Part shown: positions 1 to 11,290 of the stretch, in pieces
Numbering within the stretch: position 1 is the stretch's first letter
How the letters are laid out: every line of letters begins with the position of its first letter
Assembly (NCBI GenBank): GCA_949126835.1
Contig: OX421500.1
Coordinates: 25,491,231 to 25,555,230 of the forward strand
Direction of reading: 5' to 3'
Source: Anisus vortex
Lineage: Eukaryota; Mollusca; Gastropoda; Planorbidae
Length of the DNA stretch: 64,000 nucleotides
Notes under the pieces: generated by a model
Databases searched by the model: none
Seen by the model: the letters and a program-made list of their open reading frames with translations, nothing else
What the model was told of the DNA's origin: nothing
Program-made: the position numbers and the translations under genes

Positions 1-1017
1 ACACAAACACCAATAGGTAAGAACAAATATTGTAATAGAGAACAGACATTTGTTTTTAAAATTCCTAACAAGAAAGAAATTATTGTTGTTTTAATCATGT
101 ATATTAACTTCGCAAAACTGTCTTTGTATCTGTCTGTGTCTGTCCGCGAAATCTTCGTAGAGCTAACTGACCTGCTTTCCATCATTCTATTGAGCCAAAA
201 TCTGACACTTAGACATTAAATAGATGACAACACATTCTATCAAAATTTCAAATATATAAATATTATAAATAGAGCAACAGGAACTTTGGTCTCATGGAAT
301 TGAAAATTAAAAACACAGGGGACAATATAAAGTTTATTTCTAATGAATGGAAGGAAAAAGAAATTTAACTAGACTTATAATGAAGAGATTCTACAAACCA
401 AAGTGTTTTGGGAAACTTTACAGGGTTATAATCCAAAGATTCTTTTAAAATAAATTTTACTACTTTCTTTATTAAAAGAAAATCAAAGAACGATAATCCA
501 AGAGTTTTTTTTTAATTCTTATAAAATTTTGGCTATCTTTTTGTATTAGCTATTGCATGTTTTAGGCTTACGTTTGCTATTTCTATAATCGGATTTAACT
601 ACGGCTAGTCTGCACTCAACTCTTATGCTTGATTGAGAACTGCAGATAGCAAATCAGGCAGTACCACAAATGGGCGTGGCCATTCTTCGGTGTTAGCCCC
701 TAGTGCCGGCTGGGCAATGTTGCCAACTGTGTCAAATTTAAATTTATTAAAAGGCTAAGCGTATCATGCCAAATTGAAGGGCCTAGATGTCAAAACAACC
801 TAAGGCGCCGCTTCAAAAGTATCAATAACAAATATTCAATTAGTGTATGATTCTGAAATGAAAGCATTAAAAATGTGTAGCTCTAAACAATGTGTGTACA
901 AATGTGTGTTGAAACGTGTTTAAAACGATAAAACCTACAATCTTGTGGATTGATCCATAAACAAAAAGCAGTAAATTCCTTTCAGCTAATAACAAATTTA
1001 ATAAATGACCTACTTAC

Positions 1018-1051
1018 CAAAGTGTATGAACAAATGATCTGTAGAATTCAT
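1018..1051 (-). CDS. GPCR exon 1 (start codon exon) of a receptor lying mostly left of the window
   Basis: Read on the minus strand, an ATG at 1051 opens 11 codons plus one base, then a GTAAGTAGG splice donor. The peptide starts MNST and ends IHF. The same 34-nt exon with the same phase-1 donor heads blocks B, C and D, and in C and D it joins in frame to the next receptor exon. A polypyrimidine stretch ending in TTAG lies just upstream of the ATG, so a 5'UTR exon further upstream is possible. The remaining exons would lie beyond coordinate 1. Confidence 0.72.
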
Positions 1052-1084
1052 ATTGCCTAAGTAGAAATGAAGATATATACATTA

Positions 1085-1565
1085 TTAACAAACAAATCAG
1101 TAGCGTACTAGCGATAGAGACAAGAAACAAGTACTAATGTGCTATAGAGAACCAATTTATTATTTGGCTGCAAAGAATGGACAATAAAAAAAAAATCATT
1201 TTTGGTAAGTGCAGAGATGTGGCTTATTAGAAGAATGCAGTAAGTGGCATTGGTAGAGAAAAGATCTAATGTGGAGGTGCTCAAAAGGGCAGATACTAAG
1301 AGAGAATTAATTGTAAAGACCATGAAGAGGTAATCAACATTAATAGGTCAGATAATAAGAAAAGAAAACATCAAAAGCATAATAACTCGAAGGCAAGTGG
1401 AAAGTGATGCAGAGGAAGTTAGAGAAGGAAGATATGAGATAATCTAACGGAATTGCATAGCATAAACAACAGAAATGCTAGAGTTTGCCAGAAGAAATCA
1501 TACGTGGAAAGACATGATCGATTACGCTAACCGGCATGGCACCTTATGATGATGATGATGATGCT
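1085..1565 (+). mobile_element. RTE-like LINE 3' end, degenerate
   Basis: Broken reading frames give the C-terminal tail typical of RTE-like non-LTR elements (NLTEWHS, NNRNARVCQKK, YVERHDRLR), followed by an (ATG)n tail at 1546-1563. Several stops and frameshifts show it is dead. A close relative lies at 35215-35770 at the same place in block C, so the insertion predates that duplication. Confidence 0.75.
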
Positions 1566-2410
1566 GACGAAAATATTAAGTATATTAAGTATCTTATTCA
1601 ACTTATGTGTGGTAGATTTTATTTTAATTTGTTTGCAGAAGTAGATTTATTTCTTTCTCTGAAAAAAATAATTTATTTTGTGAAAGGCGTGAATGCTTAC
1701 GTTGAAGTATACAACTATTTATTTTTTAACGTTTGATTACTTTGAAAACAAGAAGAGAAAATAAATGGTCTCCAATTATATGCCTATTAGTACAAGAAAC
1801 TTTGGACATAAAAGGATTATATTGTTGTTTTTGCTTTTCAAAAGACAAAAATCTTATAAATCTTTACATTTAAAACAATCCTTTCTTTTTATGTACATAA
1901 ACGTCCTAATTATGTCTAAATGTTGATATTAAATGCTGACATCCAATACATAATATTGTGAATTAAAATGAAACTTCACATTGATTAAAGCAGTTCCATA
2001 CAATAGTTTCTTAAATGCTTAATGTAATTATATAGAGTCTAGATCTCCTGGCAAAACTTCAAGACTAGTCATTTTCTTGAAATGTTTAGCTAATTTTATA
2101 TTATTAAACTGTTATTGATTAGATCTATTCCCAATTAAATGGTTCGTAAATAACGTGCTTTTAGTTTAGATGTAAATTTGTTCTAAGTTTAAAGACAGTG
2201 ACAGTGTCACGTGATTGTTTAAAATATATATGTATAGAACTTAGAAGTGTATACTTTGAATCAACTATATGTAATTTTGTTGACCTCTTCTGTTTGCTCT
2301 TATATCATAGCATTATGATATACATGTAATTACTATATCGAAATAGAATTAAGATATAATTACTATCTAGTATTCTAGTACCGAAATACGAGCGAGTCAC
2401 AACGTTAAAA
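1566..2410. other. Duplicated flank shared by blocks A, B, C and D; no gene seen
   Basis: AT-rich DNA aligning by eye with 19000-19420, 35800-36560 and 63340-64000 (shared landmark words such as ttgtttgcagaagtagat). Short open stretches are not conserved in frame between the blocks. Confidence 0.6.
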
Positions 2411-2450
2411 TTCCGGTGGAAATCCGCAGGTGGGGGGGGGGGGGGAGGGA
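2411..2450. repeat. G-rich homopolymer tract
   Basis: A run of 14 G, then GGGAGGGAG. Block C has an expanded GGTGGGGAGAA repeat at 36608-36655 in the equivalent place. Confidence 0.7.
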
Positions 2451-2574
2451 GTAGAGTTTGTGACTCCGGAGACCTTTGTCACGTGGCACGCCGCGGGGTA
2501 GCTAGTCTCGGAAATTATTTTCATGTACCCCCCTCTTGATTCGTCTCTTTATATCGTTACGCCCTTGATTTAAG

Positions 2575-3135
2575 ATCCGGAAATCTCGTCAGGTTTTTTT
2601 TTAGACATATAAGATGGTTATTCAAGTCTTTGGCATCCGTCGCGCGAGACGATGGTGCATCACTGGGGGTTGAGATTGCATTTTCTAGTGTGGCTGAGCA
2701 GACATATCCTTGAATGGCAGACTTTATCACAGATTTTACACACATGTTCTGTGCTTTCCATTTTCCTCGCCTTTCTTCTAGCTATTTTTTCTACGGTCTC
2801 CTCCATCCTGCGATCCTCTGCTAGTTTTACCCCTTCTCTGACAGCAGAGCTCAAGGTGGATCGATCCTCTGCTTTCCACTCCCAGTCATTTGTTTTTATG
2901 CTGGCTGCTCTCATGTCCCTCTGGCAGGCATCTTTGTATCGGAGGCGTGGGCAACCTGTTTTTCTGTTTCCAGATGCCAATTCGGCCTGGGCTCATTCTT
3001 TAAAAAAGTGTGTGCCATCGTAGGCGTCTTTCACTAAGGTATGAGAACCTGCTTTGGGCGTTGTACACGCGTCAGGACCTTGCTATTGGGCACTTTGTCC
3101 TGTCATGTAATGACAAGAATCCTCAAGTGGAAGCT
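2575..3135 (-). mobile_element. Non-LTR retrotransposon ORF2 C-terminal fragment with zinc finger
   Basis: The minus strand reads the end of ORF2 of a LINE whose products are often auto-annotated 'craniofacial development protein 2-like'. It has a QDKVPNS..LTR segment near 3100, a broken stretch, GNRKTGCPRLRYKDAC, REGVKLAEDRR, and a C-x2-C...H-x3-H-x4-C finger-like end (CKICDKVCHSR..LSH). Only the 3' end remains. A related copy lies at 36785-37775. Confidence 0.82.
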
Positions 3136-3164
3136 ACTTAGCTTCGAGTAGATGAGGCTAGTTA

Positions 3165-3550
3165 ACCTTGGTTGGTAGTTCATCGAGCAGAAGGAAACTC
3201 TAATTCCAAACCTCCGCTGCATTGCGGCTACACCCGTTACCCGGGAAAGGCTAAGAGAGTAAACTACGACAGAAAATCAGGAAATGGAGTACCTACAGGC
3301 GGTCTGTATATACAATTATATTTACATTTCAACATCTTTTACGACGTCACTGGCGCCAAGCTGCAGCGACGCAAGCTCACTTGAATACACCAGTGACGTG
3401 GAGAGGGGGGATCTGCTGTTTGGGCAACAGCTAATTCTCAATACGTCACCCGCCCAGACACTCCAGCGTCGCATCAAGGTGTCGATTAAACATGGAAAGC
3501 AGGGGTCTACCTGTTCTAAGGTTATTCAAGTAAGATATCAATTAGAACAC
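3165..3550 (+). mobile_element. LINE 5' leader fragments
   Basis: GC-richer stretches (words aaaggctaagagagtaaac and atctgctgtttgggcaacag) resemble the leader preceding the endonuclease domain in the LINE starting near 5300. They recur at 19423-19535 and 40280-40560. Together with the antisense fragment before it, this is a scrambled relic. Confidence 0.55.
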
Positions 3551-4070
3551 CCAAGGTGATATAACTGTTCGCGTCAATCAATCTTTTGATCTATCTCTTC
3601 CTTTAAAAGGCAGTATAGTTTTTTTTATTTTCAATCATCTCTTATCCGCCCACTGTAAGCCTTCATTTATTAATCCTTGTGCACCCAACAACCCGTCTTT
3701 GTTTGAAGTTAATAACCTAGTTTATGAATTTCTGTGTTCTGTTTGGTCTTAGAAAGACAATTACCTAGTTTATTGCAGAGGGTACTCGAATGTAGGAATA
3801 TTCTGTTGCTTGTAAGGGGAAATGGCGTGTAATTAAAATTAGTGTCAGCTTTACGTGACCGAAGATCATTATTATAACAGGGACACAGTACTCCTGTCAA
3901 TATAATTATCATCTTCTATTCAACGATAGGGATAAAAAATTGTACGTTTTAAAACTTTTATTTTTCATTTTACTGTCACGTGACTGTAGAAAAAAAAAAT
4001 CTACATTATATTTCCATTACTTTCTAAAGTTTCAAACACAGAATTTTTTTCTATCATTTCTGTAGTACAC
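3551..4070. other. Duplicated flank, no gene seen
   Basis: Aligns with 44210-44460 of block C. Around 3715-3770 there are one or two decayed copies of the 39/40-bp unit that is expanded in blocks B and C. Confidence 0.5.
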
Positions 4071-4073
4071 TTA

Positions 4074-4490
4074 CCATGTGACTAATCATGTGACTAATCA
4101 TGTGACTAATCATGTGACTAACCATGTGACTAATCATGTGACTAATCATCTGACTAATCATGTGACTAATCATGTTACTTATCATGTGGCTAATCATCCG
4201 ACTAATCATCTGACTAATCATGTGACAAATCATGTGACTAATCATGTGACTAATCATCTGACTAATCATCTGACTAATCATGTGGCTAATCATGTGACTA
4301 ATCATCTGACTAATCATGTGGCTAATCATGTGAATAATCATGTGACTAATCATGTGACTAATCATGTGACTAATCTTGTGACTAATCATGTGACTAATCA
4401 TGTGGCTAATCATGTGGCTAATCATGTGACTAATCATGTGACTAATCTTGTGACTAATAATGTGACTAATCATGTGACTAATCATGTGAC
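4074..4490. repeat. 12-bp minisatellite, unit ATCATGTGACTA, about 35 copies
   Basis: Tandem 12-mers with scattered substitutions. Both strands read open over the array because 12 is divisible by three, giving TNHV and MISH repeats; these are not proteins. Each unit holds TCATGTGA. A shorter, purer array of the same unit is at 44463-44705. Confidence 0.97.
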
Positions 4491-5295
4491 TTTGTGTATG
4501 ACGTCATTCTCGACATCAAACTGATTAATCATGAATGCGTTGGTTAGTTTCTTTGTTTGCTTTGCACTTGCACTCCCATTCCACTGACAGATCGAAGCAA
4601 AGATTTTATATATTAGATCTAAATTTTACATTAAATATTTTAAACAATACTTAGATCTGTACTTATAATTTTGTTGATTTCAGATAATTAATAGTACAGC
4701 CAGTTAAACATAGACCTAAAATAAGAGAAGAAAAAATACAATTTATCAATGGCGACTTCAAAAAAAAGAAATAAATAATCTAGAGAGAATAGATCTTGGG
4801 ATTTTCTTACTTTCTGATTTCATGTGGCTTTTGGGTTTTTTATTTTATGTAGAGTTGTGCAGTCTGTCGTTTGGTTTATATTTTTATTTTTATATTTATA
4901 TTATGCCATTTATCTTTTTATAAAGGCTTACAGAATGTACTGGGCATTTATCTACTAGACCACTTAGCCAGTGATATTTAATGAATAAGTTATATATCTT
5001 TAAGTAACGTCTGTCAATAGTAATCATAATACATTGATTCGAATACAAAGTAGTTTTGACTTCAAATACGTGTAATCAGTGCCGAAACCTCCTTAACGAC
5101 TTTATAATCGACTATAAACAGTTTCTGTCATCAATTCCCTGCTAAAGTGGCGAAAATGTCTCCATTTAAATATGATTTCGCAATTTATGTGAATTGAATG
5201 ACTGCTATAAGCATCTGCTAAATGGCTGTGTGATGCGTCTAGTGTGACAGCACTATGCTATCTGTCACCGCTGGCTAACAGTGTAACTGTAAAAG
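4491..5295. other. Duplicated flank, no gene seen
   Basis: Aligns with 20600-21000 (B) and 44740-45075 plus 46190-46330 (C), for example around tgtcgtttggtttatatt. No conserved reading frame seen. Confidence 0.5.
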
Positions 5296-8200
5296 GAGTG
5301 CAATTAGTAAGTCTCTCTTGCCAGTATATAGCCTCTCCACAACAAGTTATATGCAGTACCTCCTCGTAATGGCAGATTTACACTGGGGCTGCGAGGCTCC
5401 ACGCTGAACTGCAAGGATCTCGGAGGAGGTTTGTCCCCTAGATGTGAGGCAGGCATAGCCCGACGGCGCACGGACACACCCTGCTGCCCACAAACCAAAC
5501 TCCTTGCTATAGATTAATAGTCGCACTGCTTTGTGCGTGTCCTGGGAGGGACTAAGGCTAAGGGAGTAAACCCAAACAGAAAATCCGAAGTGGAGCCCCG
5601 TAGGCGAATGGACAGTGGTATAACCCCTGCTTTCCGACAAACTCCTGCAGCCATCTGGCCCCAAACCGTGACGGTTACCCATCTCTTTGGACCCTGCCAG
5701 CATAGAGAGGCGGTTCTTGTCTCCAGGGCAGCACAGGACCCGCTAATATTTGCCCAGGCTTTTCCCTAATAAATGAAGAGGTCACTTCAGTGCGACAGAA
5801 ATGTGACAGAAACAACACGGAGAGTGGTAGTCACCGGTTAGAAGGTCATGGCCGATTGGCGTAGGTTGGAACGCCAGGGACCACTCTTGACGGTAGGAGG
5901 GACTTTTTAGCTCCATTGGATAGCTACTGCCTGCCTCAAGCGGAGCAGCCCTCGGACAGTAAAGTGCTACCCCGCCACAGCTTGCCTGCATCATTGGGTG
6001 TATGGTGCTTAGATAAACATCGACAAGCAAGCTGCATAACTCACACCTAGCAAAAATAATAAAACAAATTTAAAAAACAATTATTCTTCGTTTTGGAAGC
6101 TGGAACATGAGTACAATGTGTCCCGGCTTCAATGCAGACCCAGGCTCTGTCAATGACCTTCGACAAACTGCCATCATTGACAGAGAGCTGGACAGACTCG
6201 GGATAGATATCGCCTTTCTGTAAGAGACCAGACTGGCTATGAGTGGCTGAGTCAAAGAGAAGAACTACACTTTTATTGGCAAGGAAAGCCAGAAAAAAGC
6301 CAGAGAATTCATGGTGTAGGCTTTGCTGTAAGAAATAATCTAGTATCATGTGTTGAGATGTTCCCGCTATGAAAGGTTAAAACATATGAAGTTTACCTCT
6401 TCACAAGGCAGAGTCAATCTAATCAGTGCCTATTCCCCAACTCTCTCTGCACCCGACGATGAAAAGGAAATTTGTTTCAAGCCATGGAAAACGCGATTAC
6501 GGCCATCCCCAAATCATAACACCTGTACTTACTTCTTGAATTTTGCAGTGTTCATGGGCTTTGTGTAACAAATACATACTTCTCTGGTAGAGCATCTCAC
6601 AAGGTATCGTAGCGCCATCCATGTTTAAAACGGTGGCATCAGCTAGATCTCTGCATCACTCGGAGGACAGACCTAAAACGTGTTCTTCACTCCCGCTCAT
6701 ACCATAGGGCTGACTGTAACACAGATCACTCGCTGGTGGTCAGTAAGGTCAAACTAAGGATTTAAAAAACTTACAGTACCAGCCAACACAGGCTTAAACG
6801 TATAAATACAAAGCAAGTGAACGACCCAAACAAATCCGAGTTTTTCTGTGCAATACTGAAGGAATCAATCAGCACACAGGAGGAAGTAGGGACAAGTGGC
6901 ATCACTGCCATGTGGGAAAAGCTGAGAGATGAAATATATAGTTCAGTACTGTCACGTGTGGGTATCGGGGTCAGAGAAATGTCCAGGTGAAAGAATAACT
7001 CCACGGCTAAGTCCTCCTTGCATGTCGTCAAAGGCGACTAATAGTAGGTTGTGCATTGGGTAATTTGGGTATGACCCAGGCACATAAAACTTGTACCCCC
7101 TTTGAGGTGCTGTTTGACAGTGGTCCAGATTGCACACCCTGAATAGAGGTTTTGCGCCTCCTGCTGGGGGCTCTGGTGTTGGTAGCATGGAGATGGGTGG
7201 GTGTAAAGTCGTGAAGGCGCCTGGATCCAGGATGTGACAATTCCACAGAGTATTCCCAGAATCTAAAAAACTAAATGGCACAATTGAGTGTCATAAACAT
7301 TTGGAGAACTCTGAAGATGGCCGAGATCGGACCTTAGGCCAACCCCACCTCAGCACAACTCAGCCTTGACTTAATGCAGCCCGATCCAAAAGTAAAACTC
7401 ACAGGTGCTGGGCGCAGCACCGAAAACTCTCTTGAACTGCGGGGTTTGAAAAAAGTCACAAAGGAAAACCCAGAACAACAATGCCAGTGTATCTGACATT
7501 GACTGCAAGAGAGCAAACTGCTGTGCAGACTGGCTAATAGTGGAAGAAGAAGAATAACTCAGCATTAAATGCCTTTGGCCCACAAGAGTGAAGACACGTT
7601 GACTGGTTTGACACAAATATCAGCCAGATGGAGCCTTTTGTAGAAAAGAAAAGAATAGCGCACTTGACTTACAAGGCGAACCCTTGTCTGGAGATCTTGC
7701 TAGACCTTAGGACTGCTAACAAGAAAATCAAGCAATCTGCTTGACAATGACTTTCGGAGAAATATGACAATGACACTATGCTCGATAGATCACTACATTG
7801 AGATCTACGCTACGCAAAACTCAGTGGTCGACGATGTCGTGACCTACTTACCTGACCTATCAGTACTGGAGTCACTTGATGAACCGCCAACCCTACATGA
7901 CCTTAGTAATGCAGTGAACAGCCTAAAAAACGGAAAGGCCCCAGGAAGTGATAGCATACTTACTGAAGTAGTAAAAGCAAGCAAGTCAATTCTGATTCCA
8001 GAACTTCATGAACTTATCTACATGTGTTGGGAATCGGGCTATGTGCCACAAGATATGCGTGACGCAAGTATCGTTACATTATATAAGAGCAAATGGGACC
8101 GCAGCACTGAAAAAATTACATAGGTATCTCCCTCTTGAGCATAGTTGGTAAGATCTTTGCAAGAGTGGCACTATAAAGGCTACAGGTGCTGGCATCTAGA

Positions 8201-8325
8201 GTCTATCCAGAGTCTCAGTGTTGTTTCAGAAGCGGCAGATGACATCATCTCCTCCCTTCGACTGCTACAAGAGAAGTTCCGCGAGATAAATAAGCCATTA
8301 TACATTGCTTTCGTTGATCTAACTT
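5296..8325 (+). mobile_element. Non-LTR retrotransposon with leader, endonuclease and RT N-terminal half, cut by an hAT element
   Basis: A GC-rich leader occupies about 5300-6080. A decayed endonuclease/exonuclease/phosphatase domain follows from 6083 (SWNM, LDRLGIDIA, VNLISAYSPTL), with stops. A linker is at about 7595-7745 (DWFDTNISQMEPF). The N-terminal reverse transcriptase is at 7764-8325 (LKNGKAPGSDS, VPQDMRDASIVTLYK, then YRGISLLSIVGKIFARVAL after a frameshift, VYPESQC, LYIAFVDL). The reading stops at the FVDLT motif, exactly where the hAT terminus begins at 8326. About 640 bp at 6950-7590 do not fit this family. Same family as 36785-40275 in the opposite orientation. Not functional. 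Confidence 0.85.
6950..7590. repeat. Unidentified GC-richer segment interrupting the LINE
   Basis: Lies between recognisable endonuclease/linker pieces of the surrounding LINE but matches none of its expected protein. Probably another inserted repeat. No termini could be fixed by eye. Confidence 0.4.
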
Positions 8326-9079
8326 CATAGGTTCTCAACCATTTTTGGCTTACCGCCCCCTTTTACATTTTTGTTACGCTCATCGCCCCCCCCCCCCCCC
8401 GAACTTAATTTTAGCGCCCACTAATCTGGACTATAGTTTCCGCAATTTTGTTAGGCGGTCTAGACTTTTTGTGTGATTTATTATCTTTAATAAAACTAAA
8501 AAGGAAACACATTGTAAGAATTAATATAGAAAAAAAGTACCTAAACAAGAGGCTTAAATAAATCAATATTAATGTGAATCGTTTGCCTTGTGTGTTGCTA
8601 GTAGTTTGTCTATATGTGTTTCAATTTTGGTTGCAAAAGCCTTAGGTCTCCACGCTTCACTATTTGCAGCTTGTATTTCTTTTTTTTTTGACAACCAAAT
8701 GGTAATAGCATAAAAATCAATTTTCCACAAAAGAGGGTGATAAGAATGCAATACGAAATTTTTGCCAAATTTTACAGACCAAGCGAAGCTGATTGATTTT
8801 CCCCCAAAGATTCACATTTGCTTTTCAAAAACTCGAGCACTGAATTCAAGTCTCATACATTACGTTTAAACAGTCATCGTTTGCTAACCAAAGCACCACC
8901 GCCCTGGGTGCAGTAGCCATCGCTTGTAGTCCTCATCAATGACCAATATTTATTTTGCCACAAAGTACATAAGAACAATAAAGGCATAGTCAAAGACATA
9001 ACAATAAAAGTATAAAATTGTCAAACAATGAAAAATGATATCGTCATCTGCTATCCTCAATAGCTTGGCATTCGCTTAT

Positions 9080-9195
9080 TTTACTTTCAGCTTTTGGTTC
9101 AACTTACACCAGTGAACAGATTTTATCGCACATCAAAGCTGTTTTAAGCATACAATAAGGTTATCTACACTTGACCGCTCAATAATTGATACAGA
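9080..9195 (+). pseudogene. hAT transposase C-terminal (dimerisation domain) remnant
   Basis: The plus strand reads SAFGSTYTSEQ then SHIKAVL, and after a stop/frameshift LSTLDRS. This is the FGSTY.CEQ.FS.K....RL pattern of the hAT C-terminal dimerisation domain (ZBED5/SCAND3-like branch). It lies inside hAT element 1, supporting that superfamily assignment. Nothing upstream remains open enough to be a transposase. Confidence 0.7.
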
Positions 9196-9555
9196 CTAGG
9201 TTTTATGCTCGTCTTCTTTAATTAAATATTAAATATAATTATTTCTAAAACAAATTTTTTTTTTATTATTAATTTAGAAATATAAGAGACTTATTTTATA
9301 GCACTATATTATGTAATTTCTCTAACTATTAATGTTTAAAATATTAACTCCTTAAATGGACAAAACAATTAATTCAGGAAATTTTTATTTACAACTGTTT
9401 AACGTAAATTATTTTAATCCTCTAATAATTAAATCTTGTTATGAATACCATAATGTTGAATGTATAAAAAGAAATTATAATAATCATTAATATTTGTTAC
9501 ATTACAAAACATAACTTGTTTGGTATCACTAATGAATCAAATGTGAAAACATTTG

Positions 9556-10545
9556 GCTCTAAGTCATCACCAATAACTGTAAACTCAGGAACTGTTCTAG
9601 GACCCCTACTATTTCTGATTTATATTAATGATCTACCGAATTGCATCAACACACGAACAAAAGTAAGATTATTTGCCGATGACTGCATAATTTATAGAAT
9701 AATAAGGACAGGAAAAGATAGTGAACTTCTACAAAGAGACCTAGATGAACTAAAAAAAATGGGAATCAAACTGGAGTATGTCTTTTCACACAGAAAAATG
9801 TCAACTAATAAGGGTATCCAAGAAAAAGAAACAAATAATAGCAAACTACTTCATTCATGGTAAAGAACTAACTCAAACTAACAATGCTAAGTATCTAGGC
9901 GTAATAATAAATGATAAGTTATCTTGGAACCCTCATATTGGTGAAGTATTTAACAAATCAAACAAAACATTAGGATTCATAAAAAGTAACTTTTACAAAT
10001 ATAATAAGAATATAAAACTAAAATTCTATGTCACATTAGTTAGGCCTATACTAGAATATGCAGCATCTGTATGGGAACCATCAACTAAAGAAAACATTAA
10101 ATAATTAGAACAAATTTAAAAAAGAGCTGCAACGTTCATAACTAGTGAATATTCCCAATTAACAAGAGTAACACCATTAGTCAAATCATTAAACCTAGAA
10201 ACACTGGAAGACAGAAGGGCAAAGACTAAAGTTGTAATAATACATAAGGCATTAAACTCTAATTTAGAAATACAACCCAATAAAAACCTGTTGCAAAGCT
10301 CAGATAAACATAAAGACAAAAACACTTTCCTTGTCCCTTATGCGAGAACAAATGCATACAAGTACTCTTTCTTCCCGAGTGGCATTCGGGCATGAATTGG
10401 GTTGCCTGAACAAACCAGGAAAATAAGTAACATAACATCATTTAAAACAGTAATAAAAATGCAAGACTAGACTCAGACCACGGACGAGTGTAGGACGCAA
10501 TAATCTTCTTTATAGAAGGAGCGTCTGTAATGTATAAGATAGGAT
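9556..10545 (+). mobile_element. Jockey/CR1-type LINE, 5'-truncated, with target-site duplication
   Basis: Two overlapping frames carry GTVLGPLLFLIYINDLP and LFADDCIIYR, then YLGVIINDKLSWNPHI and LVRPILEYAASVWEP: reverse-transcriptase domains in order, joined by a frameshift near 9800. The element ends in a GATAAGATAGGATA-type tail. It is flanked by aacatttg at 9548-9555 and 10546-10553. hAT element 2 has the uninterrupted equivalent near 12630. Confidence 0.88.
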
Positions 10546-10599
10546 AACATTTGTTAATTAAAGGGAGATAATTAACCATTTTCATTTGAGCTAATAGTT

Positions 10600-11290
10600 C
10601 TAATGTTTTCTTTTCTTTTAGGCAAAAATAAATAAATGACTTATATGTATAACTTTAGAATGATCAAACTGTAAAAAGTATTGGAAAATTTTTTAAAAAT
10701 ATTATATGACTAAAGAATGTATATGTATACTTTCAAGCATTTCAATAACTACCCAGATTGTATGATTACTACGTATCTTTAATGAAAGTATTATGGTGAT
10801 AATGTGAATATTCAAACGCATTAAAGGACACCTCGGTAATACTGATATCAAAATAATAATATTAGCAGATGTTAAGGCGACTGTAATAAGAAAAAGGAAT
10901 TGCAATGACTTTTCTATGAAGTAGGGTCAGTAATTGGCAAATATGGTGTGCAGCCGGCTGGTCCTGTTGTTGGTTTACCGGACTGTCAGCCCTGCTGACC
11001 GATCACTGTCGCCCTAACATCTGCTAATATTAATGATATTTTGATCTCAGTTTTGCCGAGATATCTTTAATGTGTTGGGTATACGGTTGAGAGTTTCACA
11101 CTAATGTTAAGCGGTATAGATAAGTAGTAATCATTCAAAATGGGTAGTTATTGTGATGCTTAAAAATATACAAATAAATTCTTTAGTCATATAATTTTTA
11201 TATAATTGTCTAATAATTTTTACAGTTTGATCATTTCAAAGTTATAAATTGTAAGCCATTTATATTTTATAAAAGAAGAAAAAAAAACCC
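10600..11290. repeat. Inverted repeat at the centre of hAT element 1
   Basis: 10600-10905 is largely the reverse complement of 10990-11290 (for example, actaaagaatgtatatgtat against its partner near 11170), with a tRNA-like segment in the loop. Confidence 0.75.
10950..11020 (+). repeat. tRNA-like SINE head inside hAT element 1
   Basis: ccggctggtcctgttgttgg and tcaccgg-type words match the head of the SINE at 24761, but the B box is decayed. Related segments sit at the same internal position in the other hAT copies (14262-14328 antisense, 51690-51745). Confidence 0.55.

Noticed and set aside
4054..4524. MISH/TNHV repeat proteins
   Set aside because: 12-bp minisatellite; the same artefact on both strands.
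8569..8751. 60-residue antisense frame in hAT element 1 as a gene
   Set aside because: Lies in the element's arm that is inverted at 11420-11520 and similar to element 2, where the frame is not kept.
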